Origin: Azospirillum griseum
GTDB taxonomy: Bacteria > Pseudomonadota > Alphaproteobacteria > Azospirillales > Azospirillaceae
DNA: 64,000 nt
Assembly (NCBI RefSeq): GCF_003966125.1
Contig: NZ_RXMA01000007.1
Span: 173,327 to 237,326 of the forward strand
Direction: 5' to 3'
The position numbers and the translations under genes are program-made. Shown here in pieces: positions 54,943 through 64,000 of the stretch; positions within the stretch are counted from its first letter, which is position 1; each line of letters opens with the position of its first letter. The notes under the pieces are model-generated. The model did no database searches. It saw only the letters and a list, made by a program, of their open reading frames with translations, and was not told the DNA's origin.

Positions 54943-55789
54943 ACTGGTGCGCAAACCAACCCGCGTGGGGGCCTATGACCAGGGCGGCATTGGCGTGGTG
55001 GATGGTCTGGCCGGGGTGTCCGGCAACTTCCCCCGCCTGATCGAGGTCGATGTCGAGGCCATCCGCGACAACCCGGACCAACCGCGCACGGTGTTCGAAC
55101 CGGACGCGCTGCAAGCGCTGGCCGATTCCATCGCGTCGCACGGCTTGCAGCAACCGATCCTGGTGGCCGAGCTGCCCGAACGCGGGGCCTACCGGCTGGT
55201 CGCCGGGGAGCGGCGCTTGCTCGCCCATCGCATGCTGGGCCGTCCGACAATCTTCGCCATCATCACGGCGGGCAAGCCCGAAGAGATCGCGATCATCGAA
55301 AATGTCCTGCGGGAGGATCTCGACGCCGTCGATTTCGCCCGTGGGTTGGAACGTTTGATCGACATCCACGGCTACACCCACGACGCGCTCGGCGCGTTGA
55401 TCGGCAAGGACGCCACCGTCGTCACCAAATCGTTGGCGGTGCTGCGCCTGCCCGCCGACATTCTGGTCGATTATCAAGCCAACCGCGCCCGGCGGGTCAG
55501 CGCCACCGTGCTGCGCGAAATCGCCGAGGTGGGCGAGGAGGCCGCGCAGCGGCGGCTGTGGCGCAAGGCGGCGGACGGGTTGACCGTCCAGCAGCTCCGC
55601 GTCGCCAAAAAGGCCGAAGCCGCCAGCGACGCGGTCGATGCCATGGCCCTGCGCGCCGCCAAAAGCCTCAAGCTGATCGCGCGCGAGGTTGAGGCGTTGA
55701 AGGCGGCCCGTGCGGGCCTGACCGACGCGCACCGCGACCGCTTGGCCGAACTGCACGCCGACCTTGGCCGCTTGCTGACGGACGGGTGA
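54932..55789 (+). CDS. parB: ParB partition protein
   Basis: 285 residues. N-terminal CTPase/ParB core: LIEVDVEAIRDNPDQPRTVFEPDALQALADSIASHGLQQPILV, then ERGAYRLVAGERRLLAHRMLGRPTIFAII with the GERRLLA box, IENVLREDLDAVDFARGLERLI and the helix-turn-helix GALIGKDATVVTKSLAVLRLP. It binds the centromere and partners ParA. Together with the rep locus 40 kb away it marks this DNA as a low-copy secondary replicon. Confidence 0.95.
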   Translation: MPPKLVRKPTRVGAYDQGGIGVVDGLAGVSGNFPRLIEVDVEAIRDNPDQPRTVFEPDALQALADSIASHGLQQPILVAELPERGAYRLVAGERRLLAHRMLGRPTIFAIITAGKPEEIAIIENVLREDLDAVDFARGLERLIDIHGYTHDALGALIGKDATVVTKSLAVLRLPADILVDYQANRARRVSATVLREIAEVGEEAAQRRLWRKAADGLTVQQLRVAKKAEAASDAVDAMALRAAKSLKLIAREVEALKAARAGLTDAHRDRLAELHADLGRLLTDG

Positions 55790-55795
55790 TCGCAT

Positions 55796-55811
55796 CCTGT
55801 GACGTCACAGG
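55796..55811. promoter_or_regulatory. Perfect 16-bp palindrome after parB, candidate parS
   Basis: CCTGTGACGTCACAGG is a perfect palindrome starting 6 bp past the parB stop. Centromere sites of type Ia/Ib partition systems often lie just downstream of parB. Only one copy was noticed; it does not match the chromosomal parS consensus. Confidence 0.45.
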
Positions 55812-55847
55812 TCGCCTTCTGGTTGTTTTATCCAACAACTCATGCGC

Positions 55848-55906
55848 GATTGCGGTGAGGGCACGGGGTGGGTGTCATTCCCCCGCCCTGCCCCCTCACC
55901 GCAATC
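55848..55906. terminator. Long inverted repeat between convergent parB and lysR
   Basis: GATTGCGGTGAGGG (55848-55861) and CCCTCACCGCAATC (55893-55906) are a perfect 14-bp inverted repeat around 31 bp, itself G- and C-rich. The second arm contains the lysR stop codon. It probably ends transcription from both sides, although no T-run follows. Confidence 0.6.
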
Positions 55907-56822
55907 CCTGCGCTTCCTTTTGCACCCGCTGGCGCAACCAACCGTGGGAGGGGGAGCCGGTGTTGCGCCGGTGCCAGGCCATCGACACGTCGTAATCCTC
56001 CGACGGGAAGGGCAAGGGGCTGATCGCCAGCCCGACCGCCTTGGCGCAGAACTCCGCCGTCCGCGTCGGCAGCGTGGTGATCATCGCCGTGTGCTTCAGC
56101 ATCATCGGGATGGCCAGGAATTGGGTGGTGGAGGCCGCGACCCGCCGTTGCGTGCCCAACGCGCTCAGATCATCGTCGATGAAACTGCTGAGGCCACCGC
56201 GCAGCGACGGCATCAGGTGCGGGTAACGGGTGTAATCCTCCAGGCTGATCGGTGCGGTCAGGGGAACAAGGTCCGGGTTGAACAGGCAGACGTGGTTGTC
56301 GGTGTAGAGATACTCGCGGTCGTGCCAGCGCCGCACCTCCGGCAGATAGCCGATGACCAGATCGATGGTTCCGTCGTCCAACCCGTTCAACATCGCGTCG
56401 GGATCCAGGCTGCGCAGGGAGATGGACACCCGCCCCGCCTCCACGCTCTGGTCGCTGAGGTCGCGCAGCAGGCCGGTCAACAGCACCGCCTGCACCGCGT
56501 CGGACGTGCAGATGGAAAAGCTGCGGTCTTCCAGCAGCGGATCAAAGCTCTCCTCCACCGACAACGCCCGCGCCGCGCCCAGCAGCAATTCGCGCAGGGG
56601 TTCGGCCAAGCGCTGCGCGCGCGGGGTCGGTTCCATCCGCCCGCCGGTGCGCACGAACAGCGGATCGCCGACCAGCGTCCGCAACCGGCCCAGCGCGTGG
56701 CTGACCGCCGACTGGCTGACGCCCAGCGCGTCGGCGGCGCGCGACACGCTGCGTGACTCCAGCAGGGCGTCGAACACCTTGATCAAATTCAGGTCGAGGG
56801 TGGGGCTATGAATGCGCTTCAT
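55896..56822 (-). CDS. LysR-family regulator, divergent from iorAB
   Basis: 308 residues. The N-terminal helix-turn-helix region [61 protein letters not shown] is of the NodD/NahR/LeuO group. The effector domain follows to the end. ATG 56822 starts the conserved part; ATG 56852 is also possible, while the longer frame is spurious. It is separated by 200 bp from the divergent oxidoreductase genes and is their likely activator. Confidence 0.9.
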   Translation of the reverse strand: MKRIHSPTLDLNLIKVFDALLESRSVSRAADALGVSQSAVSHALGRLRTLVGDPLFVRTGGRMEPTPRAQRLAEPLRELLLGAARALSVEESFDPLLEDRSFSICTSDAVQAVLLTGLLRDLSDQSVEAGRVSISLRSLDPDAMLNGLDDGTIDLVIGYLPEVRRWHDREYLYTDNHVCLFNPDLVPLTAPISLEDYTRYPHLMPSLRGGLSSFIDDDLSALGTQRRVAASTTQFLAIPMMLKHTAMITTLPTRTAEFCAKAVGLAISPLPFPSEDYDVSMAWHRRNTGSPSHGWLRQRVQKEAQGLR

Positions 56823-57023
56823 GTCGATATGAACCAGCTCCGGATTGTTCATGGTGCACGGACACGCATATTGTGTCCACCGACCCCTGCATCGGACCTT
56901 CGCAGCGACCCGGCACACCCGCCGCGCGCGCCTGTTTGTGTTCGCTGGCGTGGGGCCGTTGCCAAGCCCGAAGGGGCGGGCGGACCCAACGCGGACGCCA
57001 TCAAACAGAGAGGCTTTGAGAGC

Positions 57024-57485
57024 ATGATTCGCATCACCGTCAACGGGCAGGAACGCCAGGTCGATGTTCCCGAGGATATGCCCCTGCTGTGGGTCCTGCG
57101 CGACGAACTGAACATGACCGGCACGAAGTTCGGCTGCGGCATCGCCCAATGCGGGGCCTGCACCGTCCATGTCGATGGCGCGCCGACGCGCGCCTGCCAG
57201 ACGCCGGTCGGGTCGCTGGCCGCCGGGGCCAAGGTGACGACGATCGAAGGGGCTTCCGGCAAGGTGGCCGAGGCCGTCCGCGCGGCGTGGCAGAAGCTGG
57301 ACGTCGTCCAGTGCGGCTATTGCCAGTCGGGCCAGATCATGAGCGCCATCGCGCTGGTGTCCGCCAACACCAACCCGACCGACGCCGACATCGACGCCGC
57401 GATGGACGGCAACGTCTGCCGCTGCGCCACCTATGTCCGCATTCGCGCGGCGATCAAAGACGCCGCCCAGAGCGTGAGGGCCTGA
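57024..57485 (+). CDS. iorA: Isoquinoline 1-oxidoreductase alpha-like 2[2Fe-2S] subunit
   Basis: 153-residue iron-sulfur subunit of a molybdenum hydroxylase. The plant-type cluster ligands are Cys38, Cys43, Cys46 and Cys58 ([15 protein letters not shown]); the second cluster uses Cys97, Cys100, Cys132 and Cys134 ([20 protein letters not shown]). Short two-subunit enzymes of this class lack an FAD subunit and pass electrons to other acceptors. It is 3 bp upstream of the large subunit. Confidence 0.92.
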   Translation: MIRITVNGQERQVDVPEDMPLLWVLRDELNMTGTKFGCGIAQCGACTVHVDGAPTRACQTPVGSLAAGAKVTTIEGASGKVAEAVRAAWQKLDVVQCGYCQSGQIMSAIALVSANTNPTDADIDAAMDGNVCRCATYVRIRAAIKDAAQSVRA

Positions 57486-57488
57486 TCC

Positions 57489-59741
57489 ATGCTGCATCAT
57501 CTTCTTCGTCAGGCCGCCCTGCCCGTCGCCACCGACAGCGCGCCCACGGGCGTGACCGGCGCTCTGCGCGAACTGGCCCCGTCGCGCCGCAATTTCCTGA
57601 AGACCGTCGCCGCCACCGGCGCGCTGGTCGTGGGTGCCCGCCTGCCCTCCCCGGCCCTGGCCGCCGGTGGCGCGCCCGCCGGGATCGTCGGCCCCGCCGA
57701 CCCGCGCCCGCATCTCTTCGTCATCATCGCGCCGGACAACACGGTCACGGTGCTGGCCAAGCATCTCGACAAAGGGCAGGGCATCGTCACCGGGCTGGCC
57801 ACCATCGTCGCCGAGGAGTTGGACGCCGATTGGGCGCAGATGCGCGGGGCCTTCGCGCCCGCCGACAGCAAGCTCTACGGCAACCATTTCTTTGGCATCC
57901 AGGGGACCGGCGGCTCCACCGCCATCGCCAACAGCTGGGATGAACTGCGCATGGCCGGTGCCGCCGCCCGCGCCATGCTGGTCGCCACCGCCGCCGCGCG
58001 CTGGTCCGTGCCGGTGGGGGAGGTGAGGGTGGCCAAGGGGGTGGTCTCGCACGCCGCCAGCAAGCGCAGCGCCACCTTTGGTGAGCTGGCGCAGGACGCC
58101 GCCAAGCTGCCGATTCCGCAGAATGTCGCGCTGAAGGCGGCCAAGGATTACACGCTGATCGGCAAGCCCGGACTGCACCGGCTGGACCATGCCAGCAAGA
58201 CCGACGGCAGCGCCGTGTTCGCCATGGACATCCGTCGGCCAGGGCAGGTGACGGCGGTGCTGGCCCGCTCGCCGCGCTTCGGCGGCACGGTCAAGAGCGT
58301 GGACGACAAGGCCGCCCGCGCCGTGCCGGGCGTGATCGACGTGCTGACCCTGCCGGTCGGCGTGGCGGTCATCGCCAAGAACACCTGGACGGCGATCAAG
58401 GGCCGCGAGGCTCTGGCGATCACCTGGGACGACAGCAAGGCGGAAACGCGCGGCACCGATCAGATGCTGGCCGATTACCGCAAGCTGGCCGAACAGCCGG
58501 GGGCTGTCGCCGCCAACACCGGCGATGTGGCCAAGGCCTTCGCATCGGCGACCAAGGTGGTGGACAGCGAGTTCGTCTTCCCCTACCTCGCGCACGCGCC
58601 GATGGAGCCGCTGAACGCCACGGTGGCGCTCAACCCCGATGGCGGCTGCACCATCTGGGCCGGATCGCAGTTCCAGGGCGTCGAACAGATGGTCGTCGCC
58701 CATGTGCTGGGCTGCAAGCCCGAACAGGTGAAGATCGAAACCCAATGGGCGGGCGGCAGCTTTGGCCGCCGCGCCACCACCAACGCCGACTACATCGCCG
58801 AGGCGGCGATCATCGCCAAGGCTTATGGCAAGGCCCCGGTGCATCTGGTGTGGACGCGCGAGGACGACATCCAGGGCGGTCGCTACCGCCCGCTGTTCCT
58901 GCACAAGATCAAGGCGGCGGTGGACGCCAACGGTGTCATCTCGGCGTGGCAGCAGCGCATCGTCGGTCAGAGCTTCATGGCCGGAACGCCGTTTGAAAAG
59001 ATGATGGTCAAGAACGGGGTGGACGTCACGTCGGTCGAGGGGGCCTCCGACATGGCCTATCCGGTCGCGAATCTGGCGGTCGATCTGCACAGCCCGGCCT
59101 CACCGGTGACGACCCTGTGGTGGCGGTCGGTCGGCCACACCCACACGGCCTACGCCAAGGAGGTGATGATCGACCAGCTCGCCAAGGCGGCGGGCAAGGA
59201 CCCGGTCGCCTTCCGGCTGGCGATGCTGAAGGATCATCCGCGCCTGGCCAACGTCCTGAAGCTGGCGGCGGACAAGGCCGGTTGGGGCCAACCGCTGGCC
59301 AAGGGCAAGGGGCGCGGCGTGGCGGTGCATGAAAGCTTCAACACCTACGTCGCCCACGTCGCCGAGGTGACGGTCAACGACAAGGGCCACGTCACGGTGG
59401 ACCGCGTCGTCGTTGCCGTCGATTGCGGGCAGGTGGTGAATCCCGACGTTGTCACCGCCCAGATGGAAGGGGCCACCGGCTGGGGCATCGGCCACGCCCT
59501 GCGCGGCGAAATCACCCTGACCGGCGGCGTGGTCGATCAGACCAACTTCGACGGCTTCCTGCCGCTGCGGATGTCGGACATGCCCAAGGTGGAGGTCCAT
59601 CTTGTGGACTCCCACGAACGCCCGACCGGGGTAGGGGAACCGGGGGTGCCAACCTCCGCCCCCGCTGTCGCCAACGCGGTGTTTGCGGTGACGGGCAAGC
59701 CGGTGCAGACCCTGCCCTTCAGCCGGGGCGGCATGGTGTGA
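57489..59741 (+). CDS. iorB: Isoquinoline 1-oxidoreductase beta-like molybdopterin subunit
   Basis: 750 residues. A Tat signal (SRRNFLKTVAATGALVVGARLPSPALA, about 32-58) indicates periplasmic location, the small subunit being co-exported. The molybdenum-cofactor domains show GQGIVTGLATIVAEELDADW, WAGSQFQGVEQMVVAHVLGC, the Gly-rich QWAGGSFGRRATTNADYIAEAA, and the catalytic Glu in TGVGEPGVPTSAPAVANAVF. It hydroxylates aldehydes or N-heteroaromatics such as isoquinoline; the true substrate is unknown. No cofactor-insertion gene (XdhC type) is present nearby. Confidence 0.92.
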   Translation: MLHHLLRQAALPVATDSAPTGVTGALRELAPSRRNFLKTVAATGALVVGARLPSPALAAGGAPAGIVGPADPRPHLFVIIAPDNTVTVLAKHLDKGQGIVTGLATIVAEELDADWAQMRGAFAPADSKLYGNHFFGIQGTGGSTAIANSWDELRMAGAAARAMLVATAAARWSVPVGEVRVAKGVVSHAASKRSATFGELAQDAAKLPIPQNVALKAAKDYTLIGKPGLHRLDHASKTDGSAVFAMDIRRPGQVTAVLARSPRFGGTVKSVDDKAARAVPGVIDVLTLPVGVAVIAKNTWTAIKGREALAITWDDSKAETRGTDQMLADYRKLAEQPGAVAANTGDVAKAFASATKVVDSEFVFPYLAHAPMEPLNATVALNPDGGCTIWAGSQFQGVEQMVVAHVLGCKPEQVKIETQWAGGSFGRRATTNADYIAEAAIIAKAYGKAPVHLVWTREDDIQGGRYRPLFLHKIKAAVDANGVISAWQQRIVGQSFMAGTPFEKMMVKNGVDVTSVEGASDMAYPVANLAVDLHSPASPVTTLWWRSVGHTHTAYAKEVMIDQLAKAAGKDPVAFRLAMLKDHPRLANVLKLAADKAGWGQPLAKGKGRGVAVHESFNTYVAHVAEVTVNDKGHVTVDRVVVAVDCGQVVNPDVVTAQMEGATGWGIGHALRGEITLTGGVVDQTNFDGFLPLRMSDMPKVEVHLVDSHERPTGVGEPGVPTSAPAVANAVFAVTGKPVQTLPFSRGGMV

Positions 59742-59767
59742 CGTTCAACACGGTTTGACGCAGAACG

Positions 59768-59798
59768 GGCGCTCATCCTCCTCGGATGAGCGCCTTTT
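59768..59798 (+). terminator. Rho-independent terminator after iorAB
   Basis: GGCGCTCATCC (59768-59778) and GGATGAGCGCC (59784-59794) form a perfect 11-bp stem with a 5-base loop, followed by TTTT. It lies 27 bp past the iorB stop. Confidence 0.95.
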
Positions 59799-60136
59799 CA
59801 TGACATTGGTGCAAAGAGGGTGGGCCTCTGACGCGGCGCTGCGTCGACAGGGCGACCTGACAATCTGGGGGGTGCCCGAGGCAATCGCCGCCTGGACACC
59901 GCCGACCATGGCGCGGCGCGGTCAGCCCGCTGCGTGACTGGATCATGCGCCCGGTCGTCACCGTTCTGGCCGACGGCGCTTTTGATGGCGAGCCAACACA
60001 CCGGACCATCGCGGACCATGCGCCGAACGCCGGTTCCCGGACACTGCCCACACAGAAGGCCGAGGCCCGGGCCGCCTGTGCCGTCATCAACCGGATGACC
60101 GGTCTCGGCATGTCCATCCCCCGGGAAATCGCCTGA
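59797..60136 (+). pseudogene. IS5-family transposase remnant
   Basis: Two pieces in different frames resemble an IS5-type transposase. The first (to 59937) has WASDAALRRQGDLTIW and EAIAAWTPPTMARRGQP, typical of the N-terminus. The second (59945-60136) has PVVTVLADGAFDGEPTHRTIADHAPNA, with a DDE Asp, and a short C-terminus INRMTGLGM. The middle is deleted and a frameshift separates the parts, so it is non-functional. No inverted ends were identified. Confidence 0.7.
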
Positions 60137-60489
60137 CGTCACCCAGGATCGGGCAAGCGTCACCTGAAAATCGAATTGCGCGCCGACGTCACTCGGGTGC
60201 CGATTTGAACGCTCAATTTTTTCGTCTTAAAGATGATTCGTCACGAATGCGTCACTGGCAAGCCACTTGCGCCTTGCGCCGCATTTCGAAAGGCGGCATC
60301 ATAAATGAAAAGGTGGTTCATAGAGCAAACCGACTACGCCCATGATCGATGGTCGATCCCGAAAACGGATCGGCTACGGAAGAAGCCGCACCTGAGGCAA
60401 GTGCAATCGCTCCGCTTGGGTGATGCCACGTGTGCCGTCTTGCCCTGTTCCCGCTCGACCACACTCACAGAAGGACCCGGACACTCTTC
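60137..60489. other. Leader region of the IclR-type regulator
   Basis: No supported gene. 60200-60260 is AT-richer, with CGTCAC repeated several times (at 60140, 60167, 60189 and around 60240-60255), possibly part of a regulatory site for the following gene. Confidence 0.35.
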
Positions 60490-61365
60490 ATGACGGTCAA
60501 GGCCTCCTCTCAGCTGCCCTCATCACCCGCAGAACCCGCTGTGATGGGCACAAAATACACGGTCGATGCGGTGGACAAGGCGATGGCGGTGTTGATGACC
60601 GTTGCCCGCGAACCCGATTTGGGGTTGTCGGAAATTGCAAGACGCAGTGGAGAGTTGAAAGCCAGAACCTTTCGGTTGCTGCGCACGTTGGAGGCGCGGG
60701 GAATGGTGGTGTGCCGGGAGTCGGATCGGACTTATCGGCTTGGCTACAACGCCTTAGCCTTGGGTGGGCTGGCGCGTCGGCAGGTGGAGTTGTTTCAACG
60801 CGCCCGCCCGGTGCTGATCCGCCTGGGGCGGGAGGTTGTCGAAACCATCCAGCTTCGTGTGCGTGACGGCGACCACACCATGTGCATCGCAAGCTGGGAG
60901 CCGTCGCGCGAAAACAAGGTCAGCGCACAGATCGGATGCCATCGCCCGATCCACGCGGGTTCCGGCAAGCTGTTTCTTGCGCACTGCGATGCCGAGTTTC
61001 AGGACCGGCTGCTGTCAGAGCCGTTGCGGCGCCTGACGGAACGGACAACCGTCGATCCGAATGACCTCAGACGTCAATTGCGGACGATCATCGATCAAGG
61101 CTATGCGGTGACATATGGAGAGGTCGAGGTCGGCTATGTCTCTGTGTGCGCACCGGTTTTTGGGGCGGACGGACAGATGGCGGCGGCGATCAATCTGGCC
61201 GCACCGGACAGCCGAATGCAGGCGGAAGATTTGAACCGTGCCATACCGCTGGTGAAGGCGGCGGCCCGGACCCTGTCCATCTTGCTGGGTTGGACGAAAA
61301 TGGCGGGAAAACGCAGCCATTCCCAGCCTGTGGTGTCGCCATCGACCAACGGCTTGCCCCGCTGA
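60490..61365 (+). CDS. IclR-family transcriptional regulator
   Basis: 291 residues. The N-terminal winged helix is [53 protein letters not shown] (about 23-75). The C-terminal effector domain includes [32 protein letters not shown] and [22 protein letters not shown] sequence (here [20 protein letters not shown]). ATG 60490 is chosen as the longer frame upstream has no homology. Target genes are not evident; it stands alone between the IS remnant and a chemoreceptor. Confidence 0.9.
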   Translation: MTVKASSQLPSSPAEPAVMGTKYTVDAVDKAMAVLMTVAREPDLGLSEIARRSGELKARTFRLLRTLEARGMVVCRESDRTYRLGYNALALGGLARRQVELFQRARPVLIRLGREVVETIQLRVRDGDHTMCIASWEPSRENKVSAQIGCHRPIHAGSGKLFLAHCDAEFQDRLLSEPLRRLTERTTVDPNDLRRQLRTIIDQGYAVTYGEVEVGYVSVCAPVFGADGQMAAAINLAAPDSRMQAEDLNRAIPLVKAAARTLSILLGWTKMAGKRSHSQPVVSPSTNGLPR

Positions 61366-61535
61366 ACCCGGTTCCGGGGCATCGGCGTCGGTCTGGTCGG
61401 CAAAAGCATCATGAAATCTTGGGCAAGCCTATCGTGGCGCGGCGCGCGCGTGCCGGTGAGCCTTTTCGTCAACACGGTCGGACACACAACGCGCCCTGGT
61501 GGCGTGGTCCGACGGCATGGAATGGGAGGCAAGGG

Positions 61536-63158
61536 ATGCGCGGTCTGACATTGAAAGCAAAGCTGCTGTGCGCGTTCGGACTCATCGGCTTGACCGTCGG
61601 GTTGTCGTTTGGCGCGGTCATCCACACGTCGCTCGCCAAGGACGAGGTGCTGCGAAGCACGGCCGCGCTGATGGAGGAAAAGACCAAGCTGTTGGTGTTG
61701 GATGGGCGGATCAAGGAGCAGGAGCGCGCGTTGAGCCTCTACCTGATCAATTTCACCGAGCAGCTGATCGCCGACATCACGCCGGAGAGTCTGGCGGAGG
61801 TGGCGCAGGGCCTTGTGACCCTGCCATCGCTGGCCGAGGAGGAGCGGTTGCGGATGGACGTGACCACAATGTTCGGGGCATGGGTGGCGGAAATCGAGAA
61901 AATCCGCAATTTTGCCAGCAGCCAGACGGCGTTGGCGGAGATCGGCGGGCGGCTTCATCCGGTTCTGGACCGGATCGCTCGGACCATCGACAATCGATTG
62001 CAGGATGAGCAGGACCGGGCGCGCCGCCACTCGCTGACCGCGTCGCTTTCGGTCGCGGTGGCCGTTCTGCTGCTGTTGGTGGTGATGGTGGGGGTGCTGG
62101 TGGCCGTCGATCGCCAGGTGATCCGGGCGATCAAGCGGACAACTCAGTGCATGGTGTCCTTGGCCAACAATGATCTGTCCACCCCTATCCCTGACAGCCG
62201 GGGCCGTGACGAGATAGCCGACATGATCGCAGCCCTTGGTGTGTTCCGCGACCGTCTGGTCGAGCGTGAGCGGCTTCGGGACAGCATGATCTCGCAGGAG
62301 CAGGAGCGCGCCCGCAAGCTGCGGATGGAGGCGCTGATCGCCGAGTTCGAGGCCAGCGTCGCCGATGCGTTGGGCCATGTCGGAGACACGCTGGACAGCA
62401 TGCGAACGGTGTCCTCCACCCTCGGGGAGGTGGCCAGCGACGCCAGCGGTCAGGCGGGCACCGCCGCCACCGCCTCGCAACAGGCAACCCAGAACGTCAC
62501 CATCGTGTCGCACGCCGCCGAGGAGTTGGCCTCCGCCGTCGAGGACAGCGCGCAACGGGTGTCGCTTCTCAGCCAGATGGCCGGGCGGGCCACTGGCATC
62601 ACCCAGGAAACCAGCGGACGGGTGCTGTCTCTGGCGGATGCCTCGCAACGGATTGGTGAGGTTGTCAATTTGATCCGTGGCATCGCCGGCAAGACCAACC
62701 TGCTCGCGCTCAACGCCACCATCGAGGCGGCGCGGGCCGGGGAGGCGGGCAGGGGGTTCACCGTGGTCGCCAGCGAAGTGAAGAGCCTGGCCACCCAAAC
62801 CGCCCGAGCCACGGAAGACATACGCGCCATCGTTGAAGCAATTCAGGGATCAACCGGTCAGGTCGTTGATTCGATCCAGTCGGTGGCCGGTCTGATCGTC
62901 GATATGAACGATGCCGCTGCCGCGATTGCTGTGACCATCACACAGCAGGAAGCGACCACCCGCGCGATCAGCCGCAACATGGCCGAAGCCGCCTCCGGCA
63001 ACCATCTGGTCGAGGTCAGCATGTCGTCGGTCAATCAGGCCGCTTTGCGCACGGCGGCGGCGGCGGCGGAAACCGACCATGTGGTGCGTGAGGTGGCGGT
63101 GCGGGCCGATCAATTGAGGGGGGCGATCGACCGTTTTCTGATGGCGGTCAAAGCGTGA
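61536..63158 (+). CDS. Methyl-accepting chemotaxis protein
   Basis: 540 residues. Membrane spans at about 9-29 and 172-194 enclose a helical periplasmic sensor (about 30-170). HAMP follows (195-250, ending in [16 protein letters not shown]). The signalling domain (300-535) contains the conserved hairpin tip [53 protein letters not shown] precedes ATG 61536. Ligand unknown. Confidence 0.95.
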   Translation: MRGLTLKAKLLCAFGLIGLTVGLSFGAVIHTSLAKDEVLRSTAALMEEKTKLLVLDGRIKEQERALSLYLINFTEQLIADITPESLAEVAQGLVTLPSLAEEERLRMDVTTMFGAWVAEIEKIRNFASSQTALAEIGGRLHPVLDRIARTIDNRLQDEQDRARRHSLTASLSVAVAVLLLLVVMVGVLVAVDRQVIRAIKRTTQCMVSLANNDLSTPIPDSRGRDEIADMIAALGVFRDRLVERERLRDSMISQEQERARKLRMEALIAEFEASVADALGHVGDTLDSMRTVSSTLGEVASDASGQAGTAATASQQATQNVTIVSHAAEELASAVEDSAQRVSLLSQMAGRATGITQETSGRVLSLADASQRIGEVVNLIRGIAGKTNLLALNATIEAARAGEAGRGFTVVASEVKSLATQTARATEDIRAIVEAIQGSTGQVVDSIQSVAGLIVDMNDAAAAIAVTITQQEATTRAISRNMAEAASGNHLVEVSMSSVNQAALRTAAAAAETDHVVREVAVRADQLRGAIDRFLMAVKA

Positions 63159-63284
63159 TGGTTCGGTGATGTTCTCTGGCGGTTTGTTGCGGCGATGGTG
63201 CCGGGGGGGGGCAAACGCCGCAACGGGCGCAGGTTCAGAATCTGGGTCTGGTCGAACCGGAACGGTCCTGATCGCCACCGCGTT

Positions 63285-64000
63285 TCAATCCGCCGTGACG
63301 GAGCGGATTTCGTCGGCGCTGAAGCGCTGCTGCTCCTCCATCACCATCAGCGACAAATCGCGCTTCAGGCGGTTGAACTCCGCCGACGCGCCGTCGCGCG
63401 GGCGCGGCATGTCCACCCGGACATCCTGCTTGATGGTTCCGGGCCGGTAGGTCATCACGATGATCCGGTCGGCCAGATAGATGCTTTCCTCGATGGAATG
63501 GGTGACGAACAGGATGGTCTTGCCAACCTCCTGCCAAATCCGCAGCAACTCGTCCTGAAGGGTGCGGCGGGTCAGGGCGTCGAGCGCGCCGAATGGCTCG
63601 TCCATCAGCAGGATCGGGCTGTCGAGCGCCAGAACGCGGGCGATGGCGACGCGCTGGCGCATTCCGCCCGACAGATCCTTGGGGTAGCGGTGGCGGAAAT
63701 CCTGCAAATGCAGCTTTTCCAGCAGGGCCTCGACGCGGGCGGCGATCTCCGCCTTGCCCATGCTTTTGATCTGCAGGCCGAAGGCGACGTTTTCCGCCAC
63801 CGTCATCCAGGGGAACAGGGCGTATTCCTGGAACACCATGCCGCGATCCGGTCCCGGTCCCGTCACCGTCTTGCCATCCGCCGTGACCGTTCCGCGCGTC
63901 GGCGGCTGGAACCCGGCGACCGCGTTCAGCAGGGTGGATTTGCCGCAACCCGACGGGCCGAGCAGACAGACGAACTCGCCCTTCTGCACGTCCAGATCGA
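63285..64000 (-). CDS. ABC transporter ATP-binding protein, SsuB/TauB/NrtD type (5' end outside window)
   Basis: The frame remains open to the right edge, so the start and first 20-30 residues are missing. Motifs present: Walker A GPSGCGKST, Q-loop MVFQEYALFPWMTVAENV, signature LSGGMRQRVAIARVL, Walker B ILLMDEPFGALD, switch His in FVTHSIEESIYLADRI. The C-terminal tail is typical for nitrate/sulfonate/taurine importers. It differs from the ATPase at 4481. Its permease and binding protein should lie beyond the window. Confidence 0.93.
   Translation of the reverse strand, partial: DLDVQKGEFVCLLGPSGCGKSTLLNAVAGFQPPTRGTVTADGKTVTGPGPDRGMVFQEYALFPWMTVAENVAFGLQIKSMGKAEIAARVEALLEKLHLQDFRHRYPKDLSGGMRQRVAIARVLALDSPILLMDEPFGALDALTRRTLQDELLRIWQEVGKTILFVTHSIEESIYLADRIIVMTYRPGTIKQDVRVDMPRPRDGASAEFNRLKRDLSLMVMEEQQRFSADEIRSVTAD

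Noticed and set aside
60305..60493. 62-residue plus-strand frame before the IclR gene
   Set aside because: No similarity and no Shine-Dalgarno; the region is better explained as leader DNA.
61366..61535. Possible small gene between the IclR regulator and the chemoreceptor
   Set aside because: No frame with a plausible start or similarity was found; treated as the promoter region of the chemoreceptor gene.

Overview
The window is a GC-rich, densely coded stretch of an alphaproteobacterial genome. Gene content (TRAP and TauABC-type transporters, isoquinoline oxidoreductase-type molybdoenzyme, valine catabolism, many LysR/GntR/IclR regulators) fits Rhodospirillales, probably an Azospirillum relative; this assignment is inference, because no rRNA or tRNA gene is present. 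It carries a Rep_3-type initiator gene with an iteron field at about 13.7-14.4 kb and a ParA/ParB pair at 53.9-55.8 kb. I therefore read it as part of a large secondary replicon (megaplasmid or chromid), not the main chromosome.

Layout. 0-12 kb: a leftward catabolic locus (partial TRAP binding protein, IS6-family remnant, SDR, TauABC-like importer, BNR sialidase-like protein, DapA/NAL-family aldolase, Fe-alcohol dehydrogenase, PdxA2-like dehydrogenase, DUF1537-family acid-sugar kinase) with a divergent GntR regulator. It probably takes up and degrades a carboxylated sugar. 11.9-13.7 kb: a LysR regulator divergent from a TauE/SafE exporter. 13.7-17.8 kb: the replication origin, the rep gene and an AT-rich orphan gene. 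16.8-20.1 kb: a PspA / DUF350 / DUF2491 membrane module like E. coli yjfJ-yjfL-yjfK. 20.3-22.3 kb: glutamine-dependent NAD synthetase.

22.7-49.4 kb is the most unusual part: a biosynthetic island. A leftward, mostly overlapping gene string from 49.4 to 33.1 kb encodes an outer-membrane lipoprotein-sorting (LolA-like) protein, an RND/MMPL transporter, TrpF, TrpC, a UbiD-type decarboxylase, a ketosynthase-like protein lacking the active Cys, a ketosynthase, an acyl carrier protein, an adenylating ligase, a second carrier protein, a divergent TrpD, an FAD oxidoreductase, TrpA, an AfsA-like hotdog protein, an ectoine-synthase-like protein and a PigA/PltE-type acyl-carrier dehydrogenase. A LolCDE-like ABC exporter, a second LolA-like protein, an outer-membrane beta-barrel, a two-component system and a transglutaminase-like protein follow. 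A rightward operon (monooxygenase-like membrane protein, LysE exporter, TrpB2) converges on it. The whole looks like an undescribed pathway joining a dedicated indole (or indole-analogue) branch to carrier-bound acyl chemistry, with its own envelope export system.

50.1-53.8 kb: valine degradation (MmsA, acyl-CoA dehydrogenase, MmsB). 53.9-55.8 kb: parAB with candidate centromere and operator sites. 55.9-59.8 kb: a LysR regulator divergent from a two-subunit isoquinoline 1-oxidoreductase-like enzyme, ended by a strong terminator. 59.8-64 kb: an IS5-family remnant, an IclR regulator, a chemoreceptor and a partial ABC ATPase running off the right edge.
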